This document shows, in pieces, positions 1-8,644 of a DNA stretch of 19,686 bases (position 1 is its first letter; the number at the start of each line of letters is the position of its first letter). The notes below the pieces were generated by a model. The model saw only the letters and a program-made list of their open reading frames with translations, was not told the DNA's origin and made no database searches. Source of the stretch: JAAZNV01 sp049297375 (lineage in GTDB: Bacteria; Patescibacteriota; WWE3; UBA101185; UBA10185); assembly GCA_049297375.1 (NCBI GenBank), contig JBAQUF010000063.1, forward strand, positions 1 through 19,686. Reading direction: 5' to 3'. The position numbers and the translations under genes are program-made.

Positions 1-2
1 TC

Positions 3-743
3 TACGATGTTATGTCAGAAACTAGGTGGGATTTTGAAATTATTGTTGTAGTCGATGGAATGCTAGATAAGACTTTTGAGAATGCAAAGAAAGTAGATAG
101 AGAGAATATTAAGGTAGTAGGTTACGAAACTAATCGTGGTAAGGGATATGCAGTTAGATATGGAATGGTTAGGGCAAAAGGAGATTTTGTTGCTTTTATT
201 GACTCAGGAATGGAAATACAACCTAATGGAATTTCTATGCTTTTAGAGCATATGGAATGGTACAACGCAGATATTATGCTTGGAAGCAAAAGACATCCAG
301 CTTCTAAAGTTATCTATCCACTTTTTAGAAGATTTTACAGCTTTGGTTACCATGCTATTGTTAGGGTTCTTTTTAGAGTACCGGTTAAAGATACTCAAGT
401 TGGGTTGAAAGTGTTTAAAAGAAGTGTTCTTGAAGCTGTCCTTCCAAGGCTTGTTATTAAACAATACGCCTTTGATATAGAACTTTTGGCTGTTGCTCAT
501 AGACTAGGCTTTAAAAGAATATATGAGGCACCTGTTTATATAAGTATAAACTTTGGTTCTGGAACTAATTTTGGGAGTTTTTTCCCCTTTAGTAAATATA
601 TTCGTAAAATGCTCTCTGACACCTTAGCTGTTTTTTATAGAATGTATTTTCTTCGTTATTATGATGATAGAAGCAGACAAAAATGGGTTTATGACAAGGA
701 ACTTGATATGAAGGTAAACACCGGAGGCTTGTATGACTCATAA
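3..743 (+). CDS. Family 2 glycosyltransferase, DPM1/ArnC-like (5' partial)
   Basis: Partial gene whose start lies before the window. The frame is open back to base 3 (TAC GAT GTT before the ATG at 12), so that ATG is an internal Met within the first beta-alpha unit of a GT-A fold. Counting from that Met, EIIVVVDGMLDKT (9-21) replaces the usual DDGSxDxT strand end, NRGKGYAVRYG (41-51) is the conserved Gly/Lys loop, and FIDSGMEI (62-69) sits where DPM1-like enzymes carry DAD. KDTQVGLKVFKR (126-137) and FDIELL (154-159) are also typical of polyprenyl-phosphate sugar synthases. Enzymes of this type move a sugar from a nucleotide donor to a lipid phosphate or growing glycan at the inner membrane face. 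No C-terminal membrane helix is evident. The gene overlaps the next by 11 bases. Family is clear; donor and acceptor are unknown. Confidence 0.88.
   Translation, partial: YDVMSETRWDFEIIVVVDGMLDKTFENAKKVDRENIKVVGYETNRGKGYAVRYGMVRAKGDFVAFIDSGMEIQPNGISMLLEHMEWYNADIMLGSKRHPASKVIYPLFRRFYSFGYHAIVRVLFRVPVKDTQVGLKVFKRSVLEAVLPRLVIKQYAFDIELLAVAHRLGFKRIYEAPVYISINFGSGTNFGSFFPFSKYIRKMLSDTLAVFYRMYFLRYYDDRSRQKWVYDKELDMKVNTGGLYDS
723..727 (+). promoter_or_regulatory. Strong Shine-Dalgarno site for the 733 gene
   Basis: GGAGG lies five bases before the ATG at 733, inside the last codons of the upstream gene. It fixes that start. It is one of only two clear AGGAGG-type sites in a window where most starts depend on overlap with the preceding gene. 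Confidence 0.7.
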
Positions 744-1749
744 ATTTAGCATTATTATCCCGGTTAGAAAAATGAATGATTTTATGAAGGAAAGTATTTC
801 TAAAATTAAGGAGTTAGATTATGGTGATTATGAAGTTTTAGTTGTTCTTGATGAAAAAGAGGAAGGTTTAGTTGATGATGATAAGTTTAAATATATTTCT
901 GTTGGTTCTTTAGGCCCTGCAGAAAAAAGAAATATTGCTGCAAAAGAAGCTAAAGGAGATATACTTGCTTTTTTGGATGATGATGCATATCCAAGGAAAG
1001 ATTGGTTATACGTTGCTGAAAGAGAATTTGAAGATGAAAATGTTTATGCTCTTGCTGGTTCTACTCTTACTCCGGAGAATTGTTCTTTTTTAGAAAAAAT
1101 GGCTGGAAAGGTTCTTGATACTCCATTTGTTAGTGGATCTACTTTATTGAGATTTAGGCCTTTAGAAAAAAAAGTTATTGATGATTCTCCAACGGTAAAT
1201 TTATTTGTTAGAAAAGATGTCTTTCTTTCTGTTGGTGGATTTACTGTAGATTTTTGGCCGGGGGAAGATACAAAGCTTTGCTTGGATTTAGTTAAAAAGT
1301 TCGGAAGAGGTTTCCCTTATGAACCTGATTTAATTGTTTATCACCATAGAAGAGAACTTCTCCTTCCACATTTAAAGCAAATATCAAGATATGGAAGACA
1401 TAGGGGTTGGTTTGCAAGAGTATTTCCAGAAACATCTAAATTCTTTCCTTATTTTATTCCATCTCTTTTTACTCTTGGTCTTTCTTTAGGTCCTTTGCTT
1501 TGTTATTTTATTCCATCTCTTTGGGAAATATATTTTTCTGTTATTAGTATTTATTTAACAGTTATGTTTTTTGAATGTATTAAAAAAACTTCTGAAGAAA
1601 AAAGTTTACTTGCAGGATTGTATGTATCAGTAGGAATGTTTTTAACTCATGTTGTTTATGGTCTTAATTTTATTATTGGGTACTTAAAAAAACCTAAGTT
1701 GCAGTTGAGAAATTTAGATGAAAAAACAGGAAATTATATTGGTGGATAA
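733..1749 (+). CDS. Membrane-anchored family 2 glycosyltransferase
   Basis: A 338-residue GT2 enzyme with a cytoplasmic GT-A domain followed by about three hydrophobic segments (roughly 241-260, 264-283 and 293-317), an arrangement like ExoA-type exopolysaccharide transferases. KFSIIIPVRKM (4-14) is the first strand, FLDDDAYPRKDW (80-91) carries the metal-binding DDD, and WPGEDTKLCLDL (175-186) carries the ED pair that usually includes the catalytic base. HHRR (204-207) is the usual histidine-containing end of the domain. The start is fixed by GGAGG five bases upstream. It overlaps the previous gene by 11 bases and the next by up to 32. It probably adds one sugar to a membrane-bound acceptor; which sugar cannot be told. 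Confidence 0.9.
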   Translation: MTHKFSIIIPVRKMNDFMKESISKIKELDYGDYEVLVVLDEKEEGLVDDDKFKYISVGSLGPAEKRNIAAKEAKGDILAFLDDDAYPRKDWLYVAEREFEDENVYALAGSTLTPENCSFLEKMAGKVLDTPFVSGSTLLRFRPLEKKVIDDSPTVNLFVRKDVFLSVGGFTVDFWPGEDTKLCLDLVKKFGRGFPYEPDLIVYHHRRELLLPHLKQISRYGRHRGWFARVFPETSKFFPYFIPSLFTLGLSLGPLLCYFIPSLWEIYFSVISIYLTVMFFECIKKTSEEKSLLAGLYVSVGMFLTHVVYGLNFIIGYLKKPKLQLRNLDEKTGNYIGG

Positions 1750-3316
1750 AGAAAAGAAAATAAATAAGAAGAAATTTAAAGTTGCTATTTGTTACCCTCC
1801 TATAGAAAGTAAAAAGGGGATTCCGCTTCTTTCTCAAAACAGACAGTTTCAATACTTTAGCTTCCCAACTTATGTCTACCCCATGGTACCTGCATATGCT
1901 GCAACCATGGCAAAAATCAGTGGCTATAATGTTTTGTGGATGGATGGAATTGCAGAAAAGATGTCTTATGAAGATTGGTTTAGTGATTTAAAAGAGAATA
2001 ATCCCAATTTGGTACTTATTGAATCAAAAACTCCAGTTATTAAAACTCATTGGAAGATAATTAAGGAGATAAAAGAAAGTCTACCAGAAACTATTGTTGT
2101 TCTTGTTGGAGATCATGTAACTTTTCTTCCTATTGAATCATTAGAGAACTGTCCGGTTGATTATGTTCTTACTGGTGGAGATTATGATTTTCTTCTTACA
2201 GATATTCTTGATTGTATAAATGATAGGGTTAGTGAGGATGGAGGTAGTAATAAAAGAAAGAAAGAATTACCTGGAGGGATATTTGGGAGAAAAGGTGATA
2301 AAAGAATTAAGTTAGGAGATTTTTCTAAAGAAATAGATAAGTATTGGTCATCAGGTCCATTGGAATTAAAACATAACTTGGATAATCTTCCATTTATTGA
2401 TAGAGACTTAACTAAGTGGAAGTTGTATGCCTATGAAAACGGAAACTATAAATACAAACCAGGAACATATGTGTATTCTGGAAGAGACTGCTGGTGGGGA
2501 AAATGTACTTTTTGTATTTGGGATCAAGTTTTGTATCCACAAGGAACTTATAGAAGATTTTCTCCAAAAAGATTATTTAATGAAGTTAAATATTTAGTTG
2601 ATAAATATGAAGTTAAAGAAATTTTTGATGATGCTGGAACTTTTTTTATTGGAGAGCCCTTAAAAGAGTTTTGCAATCTAATGATTGATTCCGGCTACAA
2701 TAAAAAAGTAGTGTTTAGCTGCAATATGAGAATAAATGCTTTAACTAAGGAGTACTGTGATCTCATGAAAAAAGCTAATTTTAGGTTTATTCTTTATGGA
2801 TTAGAGTCTGCCAACCAAGAAACGTTAGATAAGATTGAAAAAGGACTAAAGCTGGAGGAAGTAGAACCTTACTTAAAGATTGCAAAGGAATCTGGTCTTG
2901 AACCTCATATTACAGTAATGCTTGGTTATCCTTGGGAAACAGAAGAAATGGCATTAAAAACTATTTCTTTATCTAAAGAATTATTTAAAAAAGGTTATGT
3001 AGATACTATGCAAGCTACTATTGTTATTCCTTATCCTGGATCAAAGCTTTACGCACAATGTAAAGAAAATGATTGGTTTGCAGTTGACCCTAAAGATTAT
3101 GAAGCTTTCGACATGAGAGGCCCTGTAATGAAAGTTCCTTTTTCTGAAAAAAAATTAATGGAGCTAACTCAAGAGCTTTATTCTTCCTTTTTAACTCCTC
3201 AATATATCTTTAGAAGATTAATAAATATTAGAAGTTTAGATGATGTTAAGTTTTTGTGGTATTCAACTAAGAAATTAATAGGACATTTGCTTGATTTTGA
3301 TAAGAGTCAGATTTAA
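1718..3316 (+). CDS. Radical SAM protein with B12-binding-type domain
   Basis: A 532-residue protein. The N-terminal part (about 20-165) is a Rossmann-like cobalamin-binding-type domain, with KVAICYPPIES (21-31) as its first strand and a later VGDHVTFLP strand-loop resembling the GGPHATFLP of such domains. The cobalamin-ligand DxHxxG motif is not visible (MDGIAEKM instead), as in many relatives. The radical SAM barrel starts with C258, C263 and C266 in DCWWGKCTFC, which should hold the 4Fe-4S cluster. The spacing is CX4CX2C, not the usual CX3CX2C. YGLESANQETLDKIEKG is the typical later strand and loop. Relatives methylate unactivated carbons or rearrange substrates; among glycan genes a sugar or lipid substrate is plausible. 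A GTG at 1742 is an alternative start that would cut the overlap with the preceding gene to 8 bases. Confidence 0.87.
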   Translation: MKKQEIILVDKEKKINKKKFKVAICYPPIESKKGIPLLSQNRQFQYFSFPTYVYPMVPAYAATMAKISGYNVLWMDGIAEKMSYEDWFSDLKENNPNLVLIESKTPVIKTHWKIIKEIKESLPETIVVLVGDHVTFLPIESLENCPVDYVLTGGDYDFLLTDILDCINDRVSEDGGSNKRKKELPGGIFGRKGDKRIKLGDFSKEIDKYWSSGPLELKHNLDNLPFIDRDLTKWKLYAYENGNYKYKPGTYVYSGRDCWWGKCTFCIWDQVLYPQGTYRRFSPKRLFNEVKYLVDKYEVKEIFDDAGTFFIGEPLKEFCNLMIDSGYNKKVVFSCNMRINALTKEYCDLMKKANFRFILYGLESANQETLDKIEKGLKLEEVEPYLKIAKESGLEPHITVMLGYPWETEEMALKTISLSKELFKKGYVDTMQATIVIPYPGSKLYAQCKENDWFAVDPKDYEAFDMRGPVMKVPFSEKKLMELTQELYSSFLTPQYIFRRLINIRSLDDVKFLWYSTKKLIGHLLDFDKSQI

Positions 3317-3327
3317 TTTAAAGATAT

Positions 3328-4482
3328 ATGAAAATAGCAGTACTTCACAGATACCCTCCCAAGCAAGTAATAGGAACAAATGCTTCTTTTATTGACTTCT
3401 TAAGAATCTTAAGTGAAAGAAATCATAATGTTTTTTACTTTACCTACAAGCAAAAGGAAAGTTTACCTTCTTTTAATGGTTTGAAGTATGTTTTTTTACC
3501 TTTTACATTCAACAGAGGAAACAGTTTAGATAAGATGGTTAAGACATACCTATGGATCTTTCTTGTTCCAATATTTGTTCTTTTTAAGAATAAGAAAGAA
3601 AAGTTTGATGTAGTTTATTGTGATGACTCTGTTCCTTATTTTGCATTTTTTACTAAATTACTAAATCCAAGAACAAAAGTAGTTATGAGACTTGGAGATC
3701 TTCAAAGTGGTTATTCTCTTGCAGAGAAACATAAAATAATGTTTGAAATAGCTTTAAAGATTGAAACGATGATGTGGAAGAAAATGGATGGTTTAGTTGC
3801 TATTAGCGAGACTTTCAAAAAATTTCTTTTAGAAAAAGATTTAGATAGTAAAAAGGTAAGTGTTGTTGAGGAAAGTATAAATCTTGAAGGATTAGAATTA
3901 CCTAAGAAAGAAAGTGAGAAGAAATCAGAGATTGTTTTTATGTTTCATGGTGCTTTGGTTGTATGCAAAGGATTAGATACTTTAATTAATGCCTTTTCAC
4001 TTATACATAAAGAATATCCAAATACAAAATTAATAATTGCTGGGGGTGGTGGAGATGAGAAAAGGATTAAAGACTTGGCTCAAAGTTTGGATTTAAAGAA
4101 CGTTGAATTTACCGGGTGGTATAACCATGAAGAGTTAAAAGAAATTATGGCAGATGTTGATATTAGTGTTGCTATGAGAAGTCCAAACATGGCTAATAAT
4201 TTTGTTGTAACCACTTCTTTACTTGAGAATTGGAAGTTTAAAAAGCCTGTTATTGCTCCAGATCTAAAATCTTTTAAGAGTGTAATTAAAAACGGAGCTA
4301 ATGGAATGCTTTTTAAGGTTGGAGATATAGATGATTTATATAAAAAGATGAAATATTTGATAAATAACAAGGACATATGGAATATGCTAGGTGAAAATGG
4401 ATTTAAAACTGACCAAGATATATTTGAATGCAAGAAGATTGCGTTGAAGATGGTAAATATTTTAGAAGAATATGCAAAATAA
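3328..4482 (+). CDS. Family 4 glycosyltransferase (GT-B)
   Basis: A 384-residue GT-B enzyme. The N-terminal acceptor domain starts with MKIAVLHRYPP and a Gly-containing loop. The C-terminal nucleotide-sugar domain runs from about 200: VFMFHGALVVCKGLDTLI (203-220), KLIIAGGGGDEKRI (234-247) and ENWKFKKPVIAP (300-311). In the EX7E donor signature the second Glu is present (E300) but the first is Phe (F292), a variant also met in other GT4 proteins. No membrane segment is certain, although 73-87 is hydrophobic and could hold the protein at the membrane. It lies 11 bases after the radical SAM gene with no strong ribosome binding site, and overlaps the next gene by 11 bases. Likely a cytoplasmic retaining sugar transferase; substrates unknown. 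Confidence 0.88.
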   Translation: MKIAVLHRYPPKQVIGTNASFIDFLRILSERNHNVFYFTYKQKESLPSFNGLKYVFLPFTFNRGNSLDKMVKTYLWIFLVPIFVLFKNKKEKFDVVYCDDSVPYFAFFTKLLNPRTKVVMRLGDLQSGYSLAEKHKIMFEIALKIETMMWKKMDGLVAISETFKKFLLEKDLDSKKVSVVEESINLEGLELPKKESEKKSEIVFMFHGALVVCKGLDTLINAFSLIHKEYPNTKLIIAGGGGDEKRIKDLAQSLDLKNVEFTGWYNHEELKEIMADVDISVAMRSPNMANNFVVTTSLLENWKFKKPVIAPDLKSFKSVIKNGANGMLFKVGDIDDLYKKMKYLINNKDIWNMLGENGFKTDQDIFECKKIALKMVNILEEYAK

Positions 4483-5455
4483 CAAATTTAAATTTACTAT
4501 TACTGTAAATACATACCCTAATAAAACTAGAGATGGAGATTTAGTTAAATGTTTAGATTCTATTTTTAATCAAACTTATGATGATTTTGAAGTTATTGTG
4601 ATTGAAAACTATTCAAATCTTAATGAGATAGCTAATTTACTGAAAAGATACTTTAGTTATAAAGATAGAATAAAAGTTATTAATAATCCTATTAAGAATC
4701 TTCCTACTTTGTTTAATTTAGGTTGGAAATATTCTAATTCTGATTATCTTGCTTATATTGCAGATGACGTGGAGATAGAGTCTGATTGGTTGGAAATAAT
4801 TAACCAAGAATTAGATAGCAGTAAGGATATAGGAATTGTTACAGGGCCTATTATTTCTACATGTTTTCCTGCTGGAGAGATGCATAGATTGTATCTTTTA
4901 AGTCAGAATAATGTTGTAGGTAAAGTATTTTCTTGGCCTTATCTTCACTTTGCAATGGAAGACAGGGTTTTAGAACCAGGAGTATTGTTTGAAAGTGGGG
5001 CATACAGTATTGGAGCTGGTCTTGAAGAGTCAAAAGGGTACAAAAGACAAGAAATTGATCTTGCTACTACATCAAGTATGGGAATAAAAAGAAAAGTGTT
5101 AGATAAAGTTGGAGGTTTTAATACTGACTTTAATTTTAATCATGCAGATGGAGATCTTTTTATTAGAGCAAAGAAAGCTGGATACAAGATAATATTTAAT
5201 TCAAACGTAGTTTCTCATCATAATGTTAGATTAGGACTCTCTAGAAATGCTTATTATATTGGTTTGGATACTGGAATTTTTTACAAGAAACATGTTAGGC
5301 CTAAATCTTTTAAAGGAGTAGTAGGGGTGGTGTTAAATCTTTTAGTTTTTAAATTTTATTGGATATATAGTGCAATAAGAAATAGGGATATTAAACAGTT
5401 AAAAGGAATATCGGGATTTATTAGTGGGTATTTTAAGAAAGAGAGTAAGAAATGA
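4472..5455 (+). CDS. Family 2 glycosyltransferase
   Basis: A 327-residue GT2 enzyme of the rhamnosyltransferase-like kind. FKFTITVNTYPNK (6-18) opens the GT-A fold, CLDSIFNQTYDDFEVIVIEN (27-46) is the typical helix and second strand, and YIADDVEIESDW (95-106) carries the DD metal site (D98, D99). VGGFNTDFNFNHADGDLFIR (213-232) is the GGF...D region that contributes acceptor contacts and catalysis. A hydrophobic stretch at about 283-302 with basic flanks may be a membrane anchor. AGAAGA before the ATG is a weak ribosome binding site. The start overlaps the preceding gene by 11 bases, and the TGA stop overlaps the ATG of the next gene, so translation of this pair is probably coupled. The sugar transferred is unknown. 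Confidence 0.9.
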   Translation: MQNNKFKFTITVNTYPNKTRDGDLVKCLDSIFNQTYDDFEVIVIENYSNLNEIANLLKRYFSYKDRIKVINNPIKNLPTLFNLGWKYSNSDYLAYIADDVEIESDWLEIINQELDSSKDIGIVTGPIISTCFPAGEMHRLYLLSQNNVVGKVFSWPYLHFAMEDRVLEPGVLFESGAYSIGAGLEESKGYKRQEIDLATTSSMGIKRKVLDKVGGFNTDFNFNHADGDLFIRAKKAGYKIIFNSNVVSHHNVRLGLSRNAYYIGLDTGIFYKKHVRPKSFKGVVGVVLNLLVFKFYWIYSAIRNRDIKQLKGISGFISGYFKKESKK

Positions 5456-6651
5456 AGAGTCTTTATATAATTTTTAATGCGCAAGTAGATAAAAATAGTA
5501 TGGGAGGAGGAGATAAGATAGTTATGAATGTATCTAGAGTGTTAAGAGATAAGAAATTATGTAACTTGAAGTATCTTGGGTGTCCTGAAGGTATTGAAAT
5601 GGTAAAAAAGAATATAGAAAACATAGATTCTTCTTATTTAAATAGCTTTGAAGTTAAAACTCTGAGTTTAGTTGGTGCTTATTTCTTAAGAATACTGTTT
5701 TCTTTTAATATTTTCTTTTCAAATATAAAAAAGCAAGGTGTAAATGAAGAGATTAATGATAGAGATACTGTTTTATGGTCAGCTTCTGATTTTCTGCCAG
5801 ATACCTTCCCATGTTTTTTATATAAATTGTTTAATCCAAATATAAAATGGATTGGTAGTATCTTTTTAAGATCAAGAAATCCTTTTAAGAAGGAGGTTGA
5901 GTTTACTTATAGGACTTTCTTATCTTTTGTTTCGCAACAAATTTCTGTTTTCTTATTTAAATTATGTTGTGATTATGTTTGTGTTTTATGTAAAGACGAT
6001 ATTGATTATTTAGTAAGTAAAGGTTTATCAAAAGATAAGATATTTATTACATCAGGAGGAGTAGATACCAAAGAGTTTGATAAGGTTAGTGTGAACGAAA
6101 AGAAGTATGATGCCTGCTTTGTTGGAAGATTTCATGCTCAAAAAGGATTAAATGATTTAATTTATGTTTGGAAGAAGATTGTTGAAGGAAGAAAAGCTAA
6201 CATAGGCAGTGAAAGTTATAATGGGAAGTTAGCTATTGTTGGATGGGGAGATGAAAAGCAGATTGGGGACTTGAAAAAGTTGATTAGGGAGAATGGAATA
6301 GAGAAGAATGTTGATCTGAAGGGGTTTCTAGATGGTGAAGAAAAGATAGAAGTTATTAAATCAAGTAAGATTTTACTTTTTCCAAGTAGTTTTGAAAGCT
6401 GGGGAGTTGTTATTGCAGAAGGTATTGCTTCTGGTGTTCCTGTTGTTTCCTATAAACTTCCCACTATTTATGAGGATTTTAAATTTGGAGTAGTTTGGGT
6501 TGAACCTTTTGATAAGGATTTGTATTTTAGTGAAGTTAAGAAATTATTAGAAGATGAAAGTTATAGAGATAATATTGTGAATAAAGCAAGGAGTTTTGTT
6601 AAAGAACTTGATTGGGAAAGTGTTGGATTGAAGTTTAGTAAATATATTTAG
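5452..6651 (+). CDS. Family 4 glycosyltransferase (GT-B)
   Basis: A 399-residue GT-B enzyme. The N-terminal half has a glycine-rich acceptor loop (MGGGDK, 17-22) and several hydrophobic stretches (about 72-91 and 155-172) that may attach it to the membrane surface. The C-terminal donor domain is complete: CFVGRFHAQKGLNDLI (222-237) with the phosphate-binding Arg and Lys (R226, K231), KLAIVGWGDEKQI (259-271), and an intact EX7E motif, ESWGVVIAE (E315 and E323), followed by GIASGVPVVSY. Its ATG shares bases with the TGA of the previous gene. A methyltransferase gene follows after 21 bases, suggesting that the sugar added here could be what is methylated next. Donor and acceptor are not deducible. 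Confidence 0.9.
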   Translation: MKSLYIIFNAQVDKNSMGGGDKIVMNVSRVLRDKKLCNLKYLGCPEGIEMVKKNIENIDSSYLNSFEVKTLSLVGAYFLRILFSFNIFFSNIKKQGVNEEINDRDTVLWSASDFLPDTFPCFLYKLFNPNIKWIGSIFLRSRNPFKKEVEFTYRTFLSFVSQQISVFLFKLCCDYVCVLCKDDIDYLVSKGLSKDKIFITSGGVDTKEFDKVSVNEKKYDACFVGRFHAQKGLNDLIYVWKKIVEGRKANIGSESYNGKLAIVGWGDEKQIGDLKKLIRENGIEKNVDLKGFLDGEEKIEVIKSSKILLFPSSFESWGVVIAEGIASGVPVVSYKLPTIYEDFKFGVVWVEPFDKDLYFSEVKKLLEDESYRDNIVNKARSFVKELDWESVGLKFSKYI

Positions 6652-6672
6652 TTAGTTATTTATTTTTAGAAT

Positions 6673-7287
6673 ATGGAAGATTACAGAGGAAGAAAAATTA
6701 GAAATATTATAGATAGAAATTTAAAGGTTACAGAACCGGAGGTTCTGGATATTGGTTGTGGATTAAATAATCTATATTTTAATTTTAAAAATTATATTGG
6801 AATGGATATTAATGATTATGGACTAGAGAATAAGGTTAAGATTATTAAACAAGATTTTAATGAGAACTTAGTTCTTCCATTTGATTCAAGTTCTTTTGAT
6901 TTAGTTATTGTTTCTGAGTTTTTAGAACATATTTTTAGACCAGATTTATTATCTAAGGAGATAAACAGGGTAGTTAAGGATAGTGGGGTCATTATTGTTA
7001 CCTTGCCTAATGAATTTACTCTAAATTGCAGATTAGGTTTTATGTTTAATAAGGTACTAAATAAAGGATTTGATCTTTTTACTCATAAATATATTTTTAA
7101 TGTTAAAAAGATTGATGAGTTTATTAAAAATTACTTTAAATCTATTGACAAAGATTTTGTATGTTATGGAGTATTTTGGAATTTTATGCCTGATTTTGTA
7201 AATGATCTGATGGTAAAGGTTAGTCCTAGGTTGTTTGCTAAGAGTGTTATCTTTGTTTGTAGAAAGAAAGAAGAAAAGAATAAATGA
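6673..7287 (+). CDS. Class I SAM-dependent methyltransferase
   Basis: A 204-residue Methyltransf_11-type protein. VLDIGCG (24-30) is the SAM-binding motif I, GMDI (42-45) holds the acidic ribose-binding position, and SSFDLVIVSEFLEHIF (72-87) is the motif IV region common in small-molecule and sugar methyltransferases. RVVKDSGVIIVTLPNEF follows as the next strand. The C-terminal part is less conserved and probably forms the acceptor cap. Flanked on both sides by GT4 genes, it probably methylates a sugar hydroxyl or terminal group of the glycan being built. No clear Shine-Dalgarno site precedes the ATG. The TGA stop lies 1 base before the preferred ATG of the next gene. Confidence 0.86.
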   Translation: MEDYRGRKIRNIIDRNLKVTEPEVLDIGCGLNNLYFNFKNYIGMDINDYGLENKVKIIKQDFNENLVLPFDSSSFDLVIVSEFLEHIFRPDLLSKEINRVVKDSGVIIVTLPNEFTLNCRLGFMFNKVLNKGFDLFTHKYIFNVKKIDEFIKNYFKSIDKDFVCYGVFWNFMPDFVNDLMVKVSPRLFAKSVIFVCRKKEEKNK

Positions 7288-7288
7288 A

Positions 7289-8584
7289 ATGAATGATAAG
7301 AAATTAAATATTTTATTTATCAATAGATGGGTAGGTTATAACGAAGGAGGAAATGAAACTCATATTAAGGATCTTTTAGATCAGTTCTCTAAGAGTGGCC
7401 ACAAAGTGACTGTTATTACCACAGAAGGTAGATCCTTAGATTATCTTAAAGATAAAGTACATATTGAGTATGTTAAAGGTATTCATGGTTACTATTCTTA
7501 TAGATTCTTAGGCTTTCTATATGCTTTTGTATTTAATTTTAAGTGTTTTGTTAAGTTTATTGAGTTAAATAGAGATTTGAGAAGAAAAGGAGAAAGGTTT
7601 GATGTTTTGTCTGTTCATTTTTCATTAGAGGCGTTCTTAGCTAGGTTTATTAAGCTCTTCTTTGGTACTCCTTATGTTCTTGTTCTTGCTGGAGACACCC
7701 AATTAGAACTTATTGAAGGGAAAAGAGCTGATGGAAGAATAGCTATTTCTAATTTTATGAATGATCAATGCAAGAAGTATGGATATTCATCTGAGATTAT
7801 TCCTAAAGGAATAGATTTAAATAAATTTAATCCAAATATTAATTTTAAAGACTTATATGAAAGAGAAAGATTGGATGGAAAGATTCCTCTTCTTACTGTT
7901 TGTAGGTTAGATCCAAGAAAAGATTTAATTACTCTTATTAAATGTGCTAATGAAATTGTAAATAAGAGAAAGAGGAAAGAGTTTGTTTTTATCATAGTGG
8001 GGGAAGGAGTAGAAAGAAGAAGATTAGAAGAAAAGATTAAAGAATATTCTTTAGAAGCTAATGTTAAGTTAGCAGGAGGGATTCCTAACTCAAATGATCT
8101 ACTTACCAAGTACTACGCAATGTGTAAGTTGTTTGTATTGCCTACTTTGTATGAAGGATTTGGATGGGTTTACATTGAAGCTATGGCTTCCGGTCTTCCT
8201 ATTATTACTACAAGAGTAGGATCAAATGAGGAAATAGTGGGGGATATAGGTGTCCTTATTGAACCAAGAAACCCTATTTTATTAGCAGATACTATTTTAA
8301 GTACCTTGAGTGATAAATATAAGCTAGAAAGAATGAAGAAAAATGGTTTAGAGAAGGCTAAAAAGTACTCTTGGGATAATACTGTCTTTAGATACGAAGA
8401 CTACTATTCTAGAGTTAGTAAAGTGAGATGTGATGGGATTAAATGCAAGTTGATAGTTGCTTGGGATACTTTTGTAGATACTGTGGCTATTCTTTATAGC
8501 TTTGTTGTTAGTATTTTTCCATCAAAAAGGAAGATATATGATGGAAATTGGAATGGTAGCGGTCAAGAAGGAATGAATAGTTAA
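7289..8584 (+). CDS. Family 4 glycosyltransferase with C-terminal hydrophobic tail
   Basis: A 431-residue GT-B enzyme. I prefer the ATG at 7289 over the in-frame ATG at 7235 because it follows the upstream stop by 1 base, is preceded by a purine-rich AAAGAAGAAAAG tract, and puts the first strand KLNILFINRW at the start. The GxGG-type loop NEGGNE (18-23) binds the acceptor side. TVCRLDPRKDLITLI begins the donor domain, FIIVGEGVERRRL is its second strand, and the EX7E motif EGFGWVYIE is intact (E289, E297), followed by AMASGLPIITT. After the usual GT4 end (about residue 377) there is a further 55-residue tail with a hydrophobic stretch (about 386-411), then a polar Gly/Asn-rich end. It may be a membrane-associating tail. 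Substrate unknown. Confidence 0.88.
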   Translation: MNDKKLNILFINRWVGYNEGGNETHIKDLLDQFSKSGHKVTVITTEGRSLDYLKDKVHIEYVKGIHGYYSYRFLGFLYAFVFNFKCFVKFIELNRDLRRKGERFDVLSVHFSLEAFLARFIKLFFGTPYVLVLAGDTQLELIEGKRADGRIAISNFMNDQCKKYGYSSEIIPKGIDLNKFNPNINFKDLYERERLDGKIPLLTVCRLDPRKDLITLIKCANEIVNKRKRKEFVFIIVGEGVERRRLEEKIKEYSLEANVKLAGGIPNSNDLLTKYYAMCKLFVLPTLYEGFGWVYIEAMASGLPIITTRVGSNEEIVGDIGVLIEPRNPILLADTILSTLSDKYKLERMKKNGLEKAKKYSWDNTVFRYEDYYSRVSKVRCDGIKCKLIVAWDTFVDTVAILYSFVVSIFPSKRKIYDGNWNGSGQEGMNS

Positions 8585-8644
8585 AATATTTCCTTTATAA
8601 TGTACATGAAAGTTGCTACTGGTATTTATGGTTAAGTGAGGAAA

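Noticed and set aside
5450..7290. Possible recoding of TGA as glycine, as in some candidate phyla (Gracilibacteria, Absconditabacteria).
   Set aside because: TGA is a true stop here: it ends genes at 5453-5455, 7285-7287, 12027-12029 and 16131-16133, each at or next to the start of another well-supported gene.
243..8109. Open frames on the minus strand (243-500, 4080-4433, 7057-7323, 7765-8109 and others).
   Set aside because: They lie inside strongly supported plus-strand enzymes, show no recognisable motifs and are low in complexity; they are shadow frames in AT-rich DNA.
8596..8601. TATAAT in the 60-base gap before the 8645 gene as a promoter -10 box.
   Set aside because: No plausible -35 box lies 16-19 bases upstream (ATGAAT at the expected place) and such hexamers are frequent by chance in this composition.
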